Positions 15,727-23,816 of a stretch of 49,282 nucleotides of DNA are shown here, piece by piece; position 1 is the first letter of the stretch, and each line of letters begins with the position of its first letter. A program made the translations under genes and the position numbers. Location of the stretch: NCBI RefSeq assembly GCF_000164135.1, contig NZ_GG770557.1, positions 263,467-312,748 of the forward strand. The letters run 5' to 3'. The notes under the pieces were generated by a model. The model had not been told where the DNA came from, ran no database searches, and worked only from the letters and a program-made list of their open reading frames with translations. The DNA comes from Mycobacterium parascrofulaceum ATCC BAA-614. Lineage in GTDB: Bacteria; Actinomycetota; Actinomycetes; Mycobacteriales; Mycobacteriaceae.

Positions 15727-16524
15727 ATGCTGGAAGTGATCGAACGAAAGCCGCAGCGCGAATCCCGCAAGCCTCCGGTGCTATTCGTGCACGGGGCGTG
15801 GCATGGCGCTTGGTGCTGGGACGAGCATTTCCTCGACTTCTTCGCCGATCGGGGCCACCTGGCGGTGGCGCTGAGCCTGCGCGGGCACGGCAAGAGCCCG
15901 GCGCCCAGGTCGATGCGACTCTGCTCGATCGCGGACTTCGTTACCGACGTCGCCGCGGTCGCCGACGGCCCGCCCGAACGACCCATCGTCGTCGGACACT
16001 CCATGGGCGGCTTCGTGGTACAGAAGTTTTTGGAGTCGCACGACGCCGCGGCCGCCGTGCTGCTCGCCTCGGCACCCGCGAGCGGAATCCTGGGATTCCT
16101 GGCGCGCAGATTCAGACGGCACCCGTGGTACACCGCCACCGGCCTGGCCGTGGCCAAGTCGTTGCGCGGTGTCGGCGGCACACCGGAATTGGCGCGCGAG
16201 ACGTTCTTCGCGCGGTCTGCCGCCGACGCCGACGTCGCGCGCTATACCGCGGAACTCGGCGAAGAGTACGCGCTGCGGATCGCGATCGACATGCTCTGGC
16301 ACGACCTGCCCCAACCCCACCGCGTCACCACCCCCCTGTTGGTGTTGGGGGCCGAAGACGACGTGTGCTTCACCACACGGGAAGTCCGGGCCACGGCGGC
16401 CGCCTACGGCACCGAAGCCGAAATCTTCCCTAAGATGAGCCACGACATGATGCTCGACCCCGGATGGCGCGCCGTTGCCGAACGAATCCACGCCTGGATC
16501 GAAATATGCGTTCCGGCAAGTTGA
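15727..16524 (+). CDS. Alpha/beta hydrolase
   Basis: A 265-residue serine hydrolase. The oxyanion region is VLFVHGAWHGAWCWDEHF, the nucleophile elbow is GHSMGG, the acid lies in LVLGAEDDVCF and the histidine in PKMSHDMMLDPGW. The overall layout resembles the esterase/C-C hydrolase group. A GAGGAG ribosome site precedes ATG 15727. It heads a compact four-gene run with an SDR (7-bp gap), an LLM oxidoreductase and an EthD-like protein, the last two joined by 4-base overlaps. It therefore probably acts in a small-molecule degradation pathway; the substrate is unknown. Confidence 0.85.
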   Translation: MLEVIERKPQRESRKPPVLFVHGAWHGAWCWDEHFLDFFADRGHLAVALSLRGHGKSPAPRSMRLCSIADFVTDVAAVADGPPERPIVVGHSMGGFVVQKFLESHDAAAAVLLASAPASGILGFLARRFRRHPWYTATGLAVAKSLRGVGGTPELARETFFARSAADADVARYTAELGEEYALRIAIDMLWHDLPQPHRVTTPLLVLGAEDDVCFTTREVRATAAAYGTEAEIFPKMSHDMMLDPGWRAVAERIHAWIEICVPAS

Positions 16525-16531
16525 CCGCGCG

Positions 16532-17314
16532 ATGACGGGCCGGCTCGCCGGCAAGGTCGCGATCATCACCGGCGCGAGCACCGGCCTGGGACCGGTGCTG
16601 GGCGCGCTGTTCGTGTCCGAAGGCGCCAGGGTGTTGCTGGCGGCGCGGCGCGAAGAGCTGGTTCGCGAGGCCGCGCGGGCGGCCGGACCCGGTGCCGTCG
16701 CGATGCGCGCGGACGTGACCGACGAGGGCGACGTCGCCGCCATGGTGGCGCGCGCCGTCACCGAATTCGGCCACGTCGACATCTTGTGCAACAACGCCGC
16801 CGCGCCGGGACAGGACCGCTGGATCTGGGAGCAGACGCTGGAGAACTGGAACGCCACGATCGCGATCGACGTCACCGCGGCGATGCTGTGCACGCGGGAG
16901 GTGCTCAACCAGTCGATGCTGGCGCGCCGGCGCGGCGTCATCCTCAACTTCTCCTCCACGGCAGGCTATTCCGGCGTCGTCCGCAAGAGCCACTACGTCA
17001 CCGCCAAGGCCTCCCTTCGGGCGTTCACCAAGGCCGTGGCGCTCGAGGTCGGCCCCCACGGCATCCGGTGCAACTGCATCGTGCCCGGCGCCATCGACAC
17101 CGAGCTGTGGCGTCGATGGGTCCAGCGCACCGCCGACGAACAGGGGGTCGACTTCACCACCCAGCGCGCCAAGGCCCTCAAAGGCACGGCGCTGCAAGAC
17201 ATTTCCACACCCGACGACGTCGCCAACCTGGCATTGTTCCTGGCCAGCGACGAGAGCCGGACCATCACCGGCCAATCGATCCCTGTCGACGCCGGGGGGT
17301 ACATGCAGGGATGA
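16532..17314 (+). CDS. Short-chain dehydrogenase/reductase (SDR)
   Basis: A 260-residue classical SDR. The cofactor motif TGASTGLG is near residues 14-21, NNAA follows beta-4, and the catalytic Ser and YxxxK are in FSSTAGYSG and HYVTAK. The C-terminus ends with GQSIPVDAGGYMQ. Family members oxidise or reduce hydroxy/keto groups with NAD(P). ATG 16532 gives the normal N-terminus; an upstream ATG at 16475 lies within the hydrolase gene. The stop overlaps the LLM start as ATGA. It is the second gene of the four-gene catabolic-looking operon. Confidence 0.88.
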   Translation: MTGRLAGKVAIITGASTGLGPVLGALFVSEGARVLLAARREELVREAARAAGPGAVAMRADVTDEGDVAAMVARAVTEFGHVDILCNNAAAPGQDRWIWEQTLENWNATIAIDVTAAMLCTREVLNQSMLARRRGVILNFSSTAGYSGVVRKSHYVTAKASLRAFTKAVALEVGPHGIRCNCIVPGAIDTELWRRWVQRTADEQGVDFTTQRAKALKGTALQDISTPDDVANLALFLASDESRTITGQSIPVDAGGYMQG

Positions 17315-18183
17315 GCGGCGTTCGACTCTCGGTGGCGACACCCGTGGTGACCATGTTCCCCAGGGCCAGCGGCGCCTGGGAAAAAGACGCCTCCATCGAG
17401 GACCTGGCCCACATCGCCGAAGCCGCGGACCGACTCGGCTATCACCACCTGACGTGCAGCGAACACGTCGCGCTGCCCGCCGCCGAGGCGCAGCGCCGCG
17501 GCACCCGCTATTGGGATCCGCTGGCCACCTTCGGCTACCTGGCCGCGCGCACCCGACGAATCCGGTTGGCCACCAACGTGCTGGTGCTGGGCTACCACCA
17601 TCCGCTCGAGATCGCCAAGCGCTACGGCACGTTGGACAGGGTCAGCAACGGCAGGCTCGTCCTGGGGGTCGGCGTCGGCAGCCTCGAGGAGGAGTTCGAC
17701 CTCCTCGGCGCGCCCTTCGCCGACCGCGGCCCGCGAGCAGACGACGCCCTCGAAGCGTTGCGCGCCTCGCTGTCCGTGCCCGAACCCGCCTACCACGGCG
17801 CGTTCTATTCGTTCGACGGCATGGTCGTCGACCCGTGCGCGGTGCAAGCCCGGGTGCCCATCTGGGTCGGCGGGCGCACCCTGCGGTCGCTGCGCCGCGC
17901 CGCGACGCTCGGCGACGGTTGGGCGCCCTTCGCCGTCGGCCTGGAGCAGGCGCGAGATTGGTTGCGCCGCTTCGAGCTTCGGCCGGGTTTCGAGGTCGTG
18001 CTGCCGCCGCCGGCACCGTTGGACCCGATCGACGAGCCGGAGCGCACCCGCGATGCCGTCGGCGAGGCCGCCGCGCACGGCGCCACCATCGTGCCCGCCG
18101 TCTTCCGGCACACCTCGCTGACGCATTACCTGGACAACCTGCAGGCGCTCGCCGAACTGCACTCCCCGGGGGGTGAGGCGTGA
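17311..18183 (+). CDS. LLM-class F420-dependent oxidoreductase
   Basis: A 290-residue TIM-barrel flavin/F420 enzyme of the luciferase-like monooxygenase class. Typical blocks are LAHIAEAADRLGYHHLTCSEH, LATNVLVLGYHHPLEIAKRY, DRVSNGRLVLGVGVGS and VPIWVGGRTLRSLRRAATLGDGW. In mycobacteria these mostly use F420H2 to reduce or oxidise hydrophobic substrates. The ATG at 17311 overlaps the SDR stop (ATGA), and the 3' end overlaps the next gene (GTGA), so the run is translationally coupled. Confidence 0.87.
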   Translation: MSGVRLSVATPVVTMFPRASGAWEKDASIEDLAHIAEAADRLGYHHLTCSEHVALPAAEAQRRGTRYWDPLATFGYLAARTRRIRLATNVLVLGYHHPLEIAKRYGTLDRVSNGRLVLGVGVGSLEEEFDLLGAPFADRGPRADDALEALRASLSVPEPAYHGAFYSFDGMVVDPCAVQARVPIWVGGRTLRSLRRAATLGDGWAPFAVGLEQARDWLRRFELRPGFEVVLPPPAPLDPIDEPERTRDAVGEAAAHGATIVPAVFRHTSLTHYLDNLQALAELHSPGGEA

Positions 18184-18911
18184 TACGCGTCAGGGCGGGC
18201 ATCTTCAGCCTCACCGCCGCCGCGCCGGACGACGACGGCAGCTACCTGCGCTGGCACCTGCTCGATCACATGCCCGAGCAGTACCAGCTGCCCGGAATCG
18301 TGCACGGCCTGCGCTGGATCGCCGACGGCGACTACCCCCGGCACCGCCTGGCGGCCGACGGCCCGCTGGGCGAGCTGGGCAACGCGGTGCACTACCTGGT
18401 CGGCGCGCCCGTCGAGGACACCTTCGACGACTTCGTCGCGCTCGGCCGCGCGTTGCGCGAGAACGGCCGGTTCCCCGTCGTCCGCCCGTCGCTGCAAGTG
18501 GCGGGCCTGCGCTTGCTGCAATGGCGGTCGTCGCCGCGAGCGCTTGTTTCCGCCGAGGTGGTGCCGTTCCGGCCGCACCGCGGCGTCGTGCTGATCGTCG
18601 AAGAACCCACCGACGGGCGACGCCCGGACGAGTGGCTGCAATGGCTGCACGCCGAACACCATCCGCGCCTGCTCGCCGTGCCGGGCACCGCCGGCGCGTG
18701 GACGTTCGGTTCCAGCGCCGGCTGGAGCCACCTGCCGCGGGGCTGGCGAACGGATCGCCAATACATCACCGTCGTCTACCTTGACGACGACCCGCTGACC
18801 ACCACCGACGCGCTGGCCCCCGTCATCGAGGAACGGTGGCGGTCGGGCGCGGTGCGCCCGCAATTTGCCGGTCCCCTGCGCAGCATGGTGAATTGGGAAG
18901 CCTGGCGGTAA
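18180..18911 (+). CDS. EthD-like dimeric alpha/beta-barrel protein, tandem modules
   Basis: A 243-residue protein starting at GTG 18180 inside the LLM stop. It appears to consist of two related halves: an early block with YLRWHLLDHMPEQYQLPGI and a later one with WLQWLHAEHHPRLLAVPGT. This layout is that of EthD/stress-responsive A/B-barrel proteins, where two ferredoxin-like modules make one barrel. Such proteins accompany P450 or oxidoreductase pathways, but their roles are poorly defined. Assignment is by pattern only. Confidence 0.6.
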   Translation: MIRVRAGIFSLTAAAPDDDGSYLRWHLLDHMPEQYQLPGIVHGLRWIADGDYPRHRLAADGPLGELGNAVHYLVGAPVEDTFDDFVALGRALRENGRFPVVRPSLQVAGLRLLQWRSSPRALVSAEVVPFRPHRGVVLIVEEPTDGRRPDEWLQWLHAEHHPRLLAVPGTAGAWTFGSSAGWSHLPRGWRTDRQYITVVYLDDDPLTTTDALAPVIEERWRSGAVRPQFAGPLRSMVNWEAWR

Positions 18912-18995
18912 ACCGTGCGGTCGGCTCGCCGCCAGAGAGATGAGACCTTCCCGAAACGAATGGCACCTATAGTCCTCGCGGGCAAAGGAGGTGAG

Positions 18996-19490
18996 ATGAC
19001 GAACCCGTGCATCCTCGGGGCCGCCGGGATCGTGTTGGTGGCCGGTCTGGCCGGGTGTTCCGGCAAGGGCGGCCAGCCGGCGTCCACCACGAGTTCAACC
19101 CCGGTTTCCGTGACCACCACCGTCATGATCGACGGGAACAAGCACACCATGACCGCGCGGGTCGACTGCACCAGTTCGGCAGCGCAACCGAACGCGTCGC
19201 CGCCGGAGTCGGGCGACCTGACCACCCGCATCCGCGTGCAGGACGACACGGCGTCGGTGTCGCTGGCGCTTTCGGACGAAAAGCCGCCGATGGTCGACGG
19301 ATTCGCGATCTCGCTCACGCTGCCGGCCGGGCAGTACCAACTCCCCTATCAGGCGACCAAGTCGGCAACCCAGGTGCTGGCGACCAAAGAGGACAAGAGC
19401 TACACCGTGACCGGGACCGGCCAGGCGACCACCCCGGGCCAAAGCGGCACGCGGCCTGTGACTTTCGGGGTGCACGTCACCTGTCCGTGA
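18996..19490 (+). CDS. lppO: 19-kDa antigen (LpqH) family lipoprotein
   Basis: A 164-residue lipoprotein. The signal and lipobox are ILGAAGIVLVAGLAGC with Cys21, followed by a Ser/Thr-rich linker. The mature domain follows the Myco_19_kD pattern: VMIDGNKHTMTARVDC, LSDEKPPMVDGFAISL, YTVTGTGQA and the final FGVHVTCP with the paired Cys. The ribosome site is a near-perfect AAAGGAGGTGAG, which decides the ATG at 18996 and suggests high translation. In M. tuberculosis LppO (Rv2290) belongs to this family and lies beside sseB, as here. Function on the cell surface is unknown. Confidence 0.78.
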   Translation: MTNPCILGAAGIVLVAGLAGCSGKGGQPASTTSSTPVSVTTTVMIDGNKHTMTARVDCTSSAAQPNASPPESGDLTTRIRVQDDTASVSLALSDEKPPMVDGFAISLTLPAGQYQLPYQATKSATQVLATKEDKSYTVTGTGQATTPGQSGTRPVTFGVHVTCP

Positions 19491-19577
19491 GTCGGTAGCC
19501 CGGGGTATTGACTTGACCGCCACAGTTCTACAGGGTTGCGGGCGGGGGCACGCACCGTAAACCGCAGGGAGTGGGTC

Positions 19578-20588
19578 ATGAAGCTGGCCATGGTGACCGG
19601 CGCCGGCAAGGCCGAGGTCGTCGACGCCGACCGCCCTCAGGCGGGCCCGCGGGACGTGCTCGTCCGGATGCGCGCCTGCGGCATCTGCGGTTCGGACGCG
19701 TTCTACATCGCCATCGGCGGCATCCCGCCTCGTCAGGGCCGCATGCCGCTCGGGCACGAACCGGCCGGGGAAGTCGTCGAAGTCGGCTCGGGGGTCTCCG
19801 GTCTCGCGGTCGGTGACCACGTGGTGATCAACCCCATGGCCGCCGCGAGCGGGATCATCGGAAACGGCGGGGCCGGCGGGGCGCTCGGTGACTACCTGCT
19901 CGTCGAGAACGCCGTCCGCGGCACCAGCCTGGAGGTCATCCCCGACCACATCCCCTGGGAGGTCGCCGCGCTCAACGAGCCGATGGCCGTCGCGCGCCAC
20001 GGCGTCAACCGCTGCAAACCCGAACCGTCGGACAAGGTCGTGGTGTTCGGCGCCGGCCCGATCGGGCTGGGCGCCACGCTGGCCTTCAAATCCGTTGGGG
20101 TCAGCCATGTCGTGGTCGCCGACCTCGTCCCGTCGCGCCTGGAAAAGGCGCTGCGCATCGGCGCCGACGCCGTCATCAATTCCGCCGAGGAGGACGTCGT
20201 CCGCCGCCTGATCGAGCTGCACGGCGAGGGGCAATCGGTGTTCCCCGGCAAGGCGGGCACCGACATCTACCTCGACGCCGCGGGCGCGCCCGCCGTCGTG
20301 AACACCGCGCTGGCGGCCGCCAAGAAGGGCGCCACCCTGGCGATCGTCGGGGTGCACAAGGAACCGGTTCCCGTCGAATTCGTCAACGTGATGAGCAACG
20401 AGATCAGCATCGTCGGCTGCATGGGTTACCCCGACGAAATCTTCGAGGTCACCGACGATCTCGTCGCGCAGTGGCAGAAGTATGCGCTCATCGTCAGCCA
20501 CACCATCCCCTTCGAAAATCTCGGGGAAGCCCTCGAGCTGGCCGGCACCCCCGGCGCCGCCGACAAGGTCGTGGTCACCTTCCGGTAG
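19578..20588 (+). CDS. Zinc-type medium-chain dehydrogenase/reductase
   Basis: A 336-residue MDR-family dehydrogenase related to sorbitol/threonine/butanediol dehydrogenases. Catalytic-zinc residues are in ACGICGSD (Cys34) and GHEPAGE, and the Rossmann motif is VVFGAGPIGLGATL. The segment where most family members carry four structural-zinc cysteines reads INPMAAASGIIGNGGAGG and has none. It lies four bases ahead of the epoxide-hydrolase-like gene, so the two are probably co-transcribed. The substrate is probably a secondary alcohol. A link to the acetolactate decarboxylase 10 kb away is conceivable but unsupported. Confidence 0.83.
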   Translation: MKLAMVTGAGKAEVVDADRPQAGPRDVLVRMRACGICGSDAFYIAIGGIPPRQGRMPLGHEPAGEVVEVGSGVSGLAVGDHVVINPMAAASGIIGNGGAGGALGDYLLVENAVRGTSLEVIPDHIPWEVAALNEPMAVARHGVNRCKPEPSDKVVVFGAGPIGLGATLAFKSVGVSHVVVADLVPSRLEKALRIGADAVINSAEEDVVRRLIELHGEGQSVFPGKAGTDIYLDAAGAPAVVNTALAAAKKGATLAIVGVHKEPVPVEFVNVMSNEISIVGCMGYPDEIFEVTDDLVAQWQKYALIVSHTIPFENLGEALELAGTPGAADKVVVTFR

Positions 20589-20592
20589 GCGC

Positions 20593-21621
20593 GTGGTTGT
20601 CTCCCGCCATCGCCTCTGCGATGCTGGCAGCTTGGACATCTTCGCGGAGTGGCAAAGCGGCGGCACGAAACTGCGTTGGCGGTCGACAACCGCCGCCAAC
20701 GACTCGCACGAAGTCGCGGTATTCAGTCGCCGTTGCGGCACACCGGGCGCGCCCGCCCTGGTGCTGGTGCACGGCTTCCCCACGTCGAGCATCGACTATT
20801 TCGCGCTGGCAGGCGACCTGGCCTCCGAGTTCGACATCTACCTGCTGGACTTCCCGGGCTACGGGTTGTCCGACAAACCGCCTGAGCCGTACGTGTATTC
20901 GCTCTACGACGACGCACGTCTGCTCGTCTACGCCATCACCCAGGTGTGGAATCTGACCGACTACCGCATGCTCACCCACGACCGCGGCAGCAGCGTCGGC
21001 ATGATCGCGCTGGAGATGCTGGCGGCCCTGGACCCGCCGGCCGTACCGATCGACCTCTTCGTGACGAACGCCAACATCTACCTGCCGCTGTCCAACCTCA
21101 CCGCGTTTCAGACCGCGCTGCTCGACCCGGCGACCGCGCGCGCGACGGCGGCGGCGGTGACGCCGGAGATGCTGGCGGCCGGTCTGGGAGCGAGCACCTT
21201 CATGCCCAGGCGGACGCCGGACGACCCGGAGATCGCCGCGTTGGCGAAGTGCTTCGCCCACAACGACGGGATCCGGGTCCTGCCGGACACCATCCAATAC
21301 CTGCACGAGCGCGCCGCGGACGAAACGGGTTGGCTGGAGGCGCTTTCCAAGAGCCCGGTCGACACCACCGTGGTGTGGGGGCTGCACGACGGCATCGCGC
21401 CGCTGCGGGTCCCCAACCATGTCTGGCAGGCGTATCTGAAGACCAAACCCGGGTGCAACCGCTACTGGGTGGTGCCCGGCGCCGACCACTACCTGCAATG
21501 CGACGCCCCCGGGCAGCTCGCCCAGATCGTCCGCCTCACGGCCCAGGGCGGCGATATCCCGCTGCAGACGCTCGGCAACCAGCCCGACGGCGCGGTATTG
21601 GTGGACCAAAGCGGGTCCTAG
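20593..21621 (+). CDS. Epoxide hydrolase/haloalkane dehalogenase-like alpha/beta hydrolase
   Basis: About 342 residues if GTG 20593 is the start; TTG 20632 is an alternative and neither has a clear ribosome site. The oxyanion segment LVHGFPTSSIDYF and the nucleophile elbow THDRGSSVG, with Asp as nucleophile, place it in the epoxide hydrolase/MEST-like group rather than serine esterases. The acid is in WGLHDGIAPL and the His in GADHYLQCDAPG. It follows the dehydrogenase gene by four bases. A role in opening an epoxide or halide intermediate is plausible; the substrate is unknown. Confidence 0.8.
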   Translation: MVVSRHRLCDAGSLDIFAEWQSGGTKLRWRSTTAANDSHEVAVFSRRCGTPGAPALVLVHGFPTSSIDYFALAGDLASEFDIYLLDFPGYGLSDKPPEPYVYSLYDDARLLVYAITQVWNLTDYRMLTHDRGSSVGMIALEMLAALDPPAVPIDLFVTNANIYLPLSNLTAFQTALLDPATARATAAAVTPEMLAAGLGASTFMPRRTPDDPEIAALAKCFAHNDGIRVLPDTIQYLHERAADETGWLEALSKSPVDTTVVWGLHDGIAPLRVPNHVWQAYLKTKPGCNRYWVVPGADHYLQCDAPGQLAQIVRLTAQGGDIPLQTLGNQPDGAVLVDQSGS

Positions 21622-21641
21622 CCTTCGCCCAGCCTTTCGAG

Positions 21642-21693
21642 CGTCACGCTAGCGTGGCACTCGACCGCCCACGCCACGCTGGCGTGACACTCG
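21642..21693. repeat. Two 22-bp quasi-palindromic units between convergent genes
   Basis: On the minus strand, two units CGAGTGYCACGCYAGCGTGR (positions 21672-21693 and 21642-21663) differ at three of 22 bases, with an 8-bp spacer. Each contains a near-perfect CACGCYAGCGTG palindrome. They lie between the stops of the convergent hydrolase (21621) and P450 (21749) genes, so a bidirectional terminator or a dispersed intergenic repeat is likely. Confidence 0.75.
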
Positions 21694-21748
21694 GGGAGAG
21701 TTGCGGCGCTCAGCGTCCAGCGCTGGGCGCGCGGCGCACGACTACCGC

Positions 21749-22951
21749 TCAGCCCGTGACGACGGGCAGGCGCGCCCATCCGCGCACGCTCGCGGTGTGC
21801 GCCCGTTGGGCGTTGGCGTAGTCGACTTCCCAGTCGGGCCAGCGTTTGAGGACCTCTTCGAGGGCGACCCGGCCCTCCATCCGGGCCAGCGCCGAGCCGA
21901 GGCAGAAGTGCAGGCCCTGCCCGAAGCTCAGGTGGCCCCCCTGGCGGTGGATGTCGTAGCGGTCCGGATCGTCGAAGTGACGATCGTCGCGGTTGGCGGA
22001 CCCGTTGAGCAGCAACATGTACGAGCCCTCGGGCACCACCCGGCCGTAGAGTTCGGCGTCGCGGGCCACGTACCGCGCCTGCACCGGTGACGGCGGCTCG
22101 TAGCGCAGCGTCTCCTCGACCGCCCCGGGGATCAGCGACGGGTCGGCGACGAGTTCGCGGCGTTGATCCGGATGATCCGCCAGCAGCTGGCCCATGAAGC
22201 CGATCAGCCGGGCGGTGGTCTCGTTCCCCGCGCCGGCGATCATGGCCGTGTAGGCCAGCACCTCGGTACGCGACAAGCGCCGCCGCGTGCCGTCGGGTTC
22301 GTCGATCTCGGCCCGCAGCAGGTCGGTCATCAGGTCGTCCGACGGGTGATCCGCCCGCCACTCGATGTACTCGGCGAACACCACGATGCTGTCCTCGAAG
22401 AGCTTCGCGTTCACCGCGGCGGGGTCGCGCGCCTCGGACAACTCGATGTACGCCCCGCCGCGGTCGCGGATCGAGGCCTGATCCTCTTCGGGAATGCCCA
22501 ACAGGTATCCGATGGTCCGCATCGGCATCATCGCCCCGAGGTCGGCGATGAAATCGAAACCGCCCGAACCGACCAACGGGTCCAGCTCCCGAACGCAGAA
22601 TCCGCGCACCAGGTCCTCCACGGCCAGCATGCGCCGCGGCGTGAACACCCGCGACAGCAGGCGGCGGTGCAGGTCGTGCAGCGGCGGATCCTCGAACAAC
22701 AGAATGCCCGGCGGCACTTCGATATTGGCGAACAGGATGTCGGCCGTGGTCCCGCGACCGGATCGGTACGTCTGCCAGTTCGGCAGTTCACGCGCCACGT
22801 CCTCGTACCGGCTCAGCGCGTAGAAATTGTATTTCTCGTTGTAGTACAGCGGCGCTTCGTCGCGCATCCGCTTCCACACCGGGTAGGGGTCGTCGTCGAT
22901 GTCCGAATCGAACGGGTCGTAGTACAAGTCGACCGCGCTGGTGCCCGGCAT
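21749..22951 (-). CDS. Cytochrome P450
   Basis: A 400-residue soluble bacterial P450. The oxygen-activating I-helix motif is AGAGNETT (239-246), ExxR is ETLR (280-283), and the heme-thiolate loop SFGQGLHFCLG contains Cys350. It needs a ferredoxin and reductase encoded elsewhere. An AGGGA-type site precedes ATG 22951. It lies 17 bp after the TetR gene on the same strand, so it is the second gene of a regulator-led operon under the 23659-23674 palindrome. Neighbouring AveC-like, LLM and DapB-like genes suggest oxidation of a hydrophobic compound. The CYP family number cannot be assigned by eye. Confidence 0.93.
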   Translation of the reverse strand: MPGTSAVDLYYDPFDSDIDDDPYPVWKRMRDEAPLYYNEKYNFYALSRYEDVARELPNWQTYRSGRGTTADILFANIEVPPGILLFEDPPLHDLHRRLLSRVFTPRRMLAVEDLVRGFCVRELDPLVGSGGFDFIADLGAMMPMRTIGYLLGIPEEDQASIRDRGGAYIELSEARDPAAVNAKLFEDSIVVFAEYIEWRADHPSDDLMTDLLRAEIDEPDGTRRRLSRTEVLAYTAMIAGAGNETTARLIGFMGQLLADHPDQRRELVADPSLIPGAVEETLRYEPPSPVQARYVARDAELYGRVVPEGSYMLLLNGSANRDDRHFDDPDRYDIHRQGGHLSFGQGLHFCLGSALARMEGRVALEEVLKRWPDWEVDYANAQRAHTASVRGWARLPVVTG

Positions 22952-22968
22952 GGTCAGTCCCTTCGCTC

Positions 22969-23622
22969 TCAGTCGTTTCGATGCAGGAAGCCGTGCAGGA
23001 CGGCCTGGGTGAGTTCCTCGACGATGACCGCTCGCGCGGGCGGCCTGCCCCCGAAATAGGTGGAGCGCAGCGCGGCCATCCCGGCGATCATCGCCACCGT
23101 CGAGTGGGCGGGCAGGTCCGGATGTTCGGAGTGCAGACCCCGCAGGTGCATGCCCTCGGCGCTGATCCGGCCGAGCGTCCTGATCGCTCGCCTGATCTCC
23201 GCGATGCCGGCGTCGGCCTTCTCCTCCTCGCTCAACGCCTCGGACGCCATCAGCGTCAACAGCAGGCCCTGATGTTCGACGAACACGTCGTAGAGCTGCC
23301 CGACGAAGTGTCGCGCCAGCTCCTGCTCGTCGGTCTCCTCGGGGATCACCGACTGCCAGGTGCGGCCGAACTCGTCGACGAAATCGGTGAAGGGCAAGAC
23401 CAGCGCCTCGCGGAACAGCGCCGCCTTCGAGCCGAAGTGGCGGAACAACAGGTGCTCGGTAACGCCCGCGGCCTGGGCGATTTCCCGCGTCGTCGTGCTG
23501 CGATAGTCCTGCCGCGCGAAGCGGGCCCGCGCCGCGTCGAGCAGCAGTCCGCGCGGGGCGCCGCGGGGCCGGCGCGACGCAGCGGCCGGTGTGGCGCGCT
23601 TCGGCTGTGGCCGCTGGGGCAC
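22969..23622 (-). CDS. TetR family regulator of the P450/AveC/LLM cluster
   Basis: A 217-residue repressor. A basic N-terminus (PQRPQPKRATPAAASRRPRG) precedes the helix-turn-helix TTTREIAQAAGVTEHLLFRH. GTG 23622 has a GGGAG site; the longer frame starting at 23670 would begin inside the operator palindrome. The C-terminal domain is of the large-ligand TetR type. It leads the P450 gene and faces the small membrane gene. A near-copy of its presumed operator occurs at 26260-26275, so its regulon probably includes the LLM and DapB-like genes. Confidence 0.85.
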   Translation of the reverse strand: MPQRPQPKRATPAAASRRPRGAPRGLLLDAARARFARQDYRSTTTREIAQAAGVTEHLLFRHFGSKAALFREALVLPFTDFVDEFGRTWQSVIPEETDEQELARHFVGQLYDVFVEHQGLLLTLMASEALSEEEKADAGIAEIRRAIRTLGRISAEGMHLRGLHSEHPDLPAHSTVAMIAGMAALRSTYFGGRPPARAVIVEELTQAVLHGFLHRND

Positions 23623-23658
23623 GGTTGAGCTCCCATCCGGATGGTTGACTGCCTTTAG

Positions 23659-23674
23659 GATAGTGTGCACTATC
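23659..23674. promoter_or_regulatory. 16-bp palindromic operator, site 1
   Basis: GATAGTGTGCACTATC: seven-base perfect arms around TG, in the divergent gap between the TetR gene (start 23622) and the 36-codon gene (start 23706). It matches 14 of 16 positions of the site at 26260-26275. It probably binds the adjacent TetR repressor and controls both directions. Confidence 0.75.
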
Positions 23675-23705
23675 TAACGAGTCGAGCGTCGAAAGGGGTG
23701 CAACA

Positions 23706-23816
23706 GTGGGCGCTGTCATCATGCTCGGCACGCTGTTCGGGTTGATCGTCCTGATATTCGGGCTGGTGCTGCGCTTCGATCCACAGGCGCGCCGGGCGCC
23801 GGGAGACGACCGGTGA
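23706..23816 (+). CDS. 36-residue single-span membrane peptide
   Basis: A short frame from GTG 23706 to TGA 23814-23816 with an AAAGGGG ribosome site. It encodes one hydrophobic helix (IMLGTLFGLIVLIFGLVL), then a basic/acidic tail (RFDPQARRAPGDDR). The stop overlaps the start of the AveC-like gene as GTGA, so the peptide is translationally coupled to it. Good ribosome site, coupling, helix design and placement right after the operator support a real gene. It may be a small subunit or stabiliser of the following membrane protein (inference). Confidence 0.7.
   Translation: MGAVIMLGTLFGLIVLIFGLVLRFDPQARRAPGDDR

Noticed and set aside
21642..21693. Mini CRISPR-like pair of 22-bp repeats
   Set aside because: Only an 8-bp spacer separates the units, each unit is a palindrome, and the location is a convergent gene gap; terminator or dispersed repeat is simpler.
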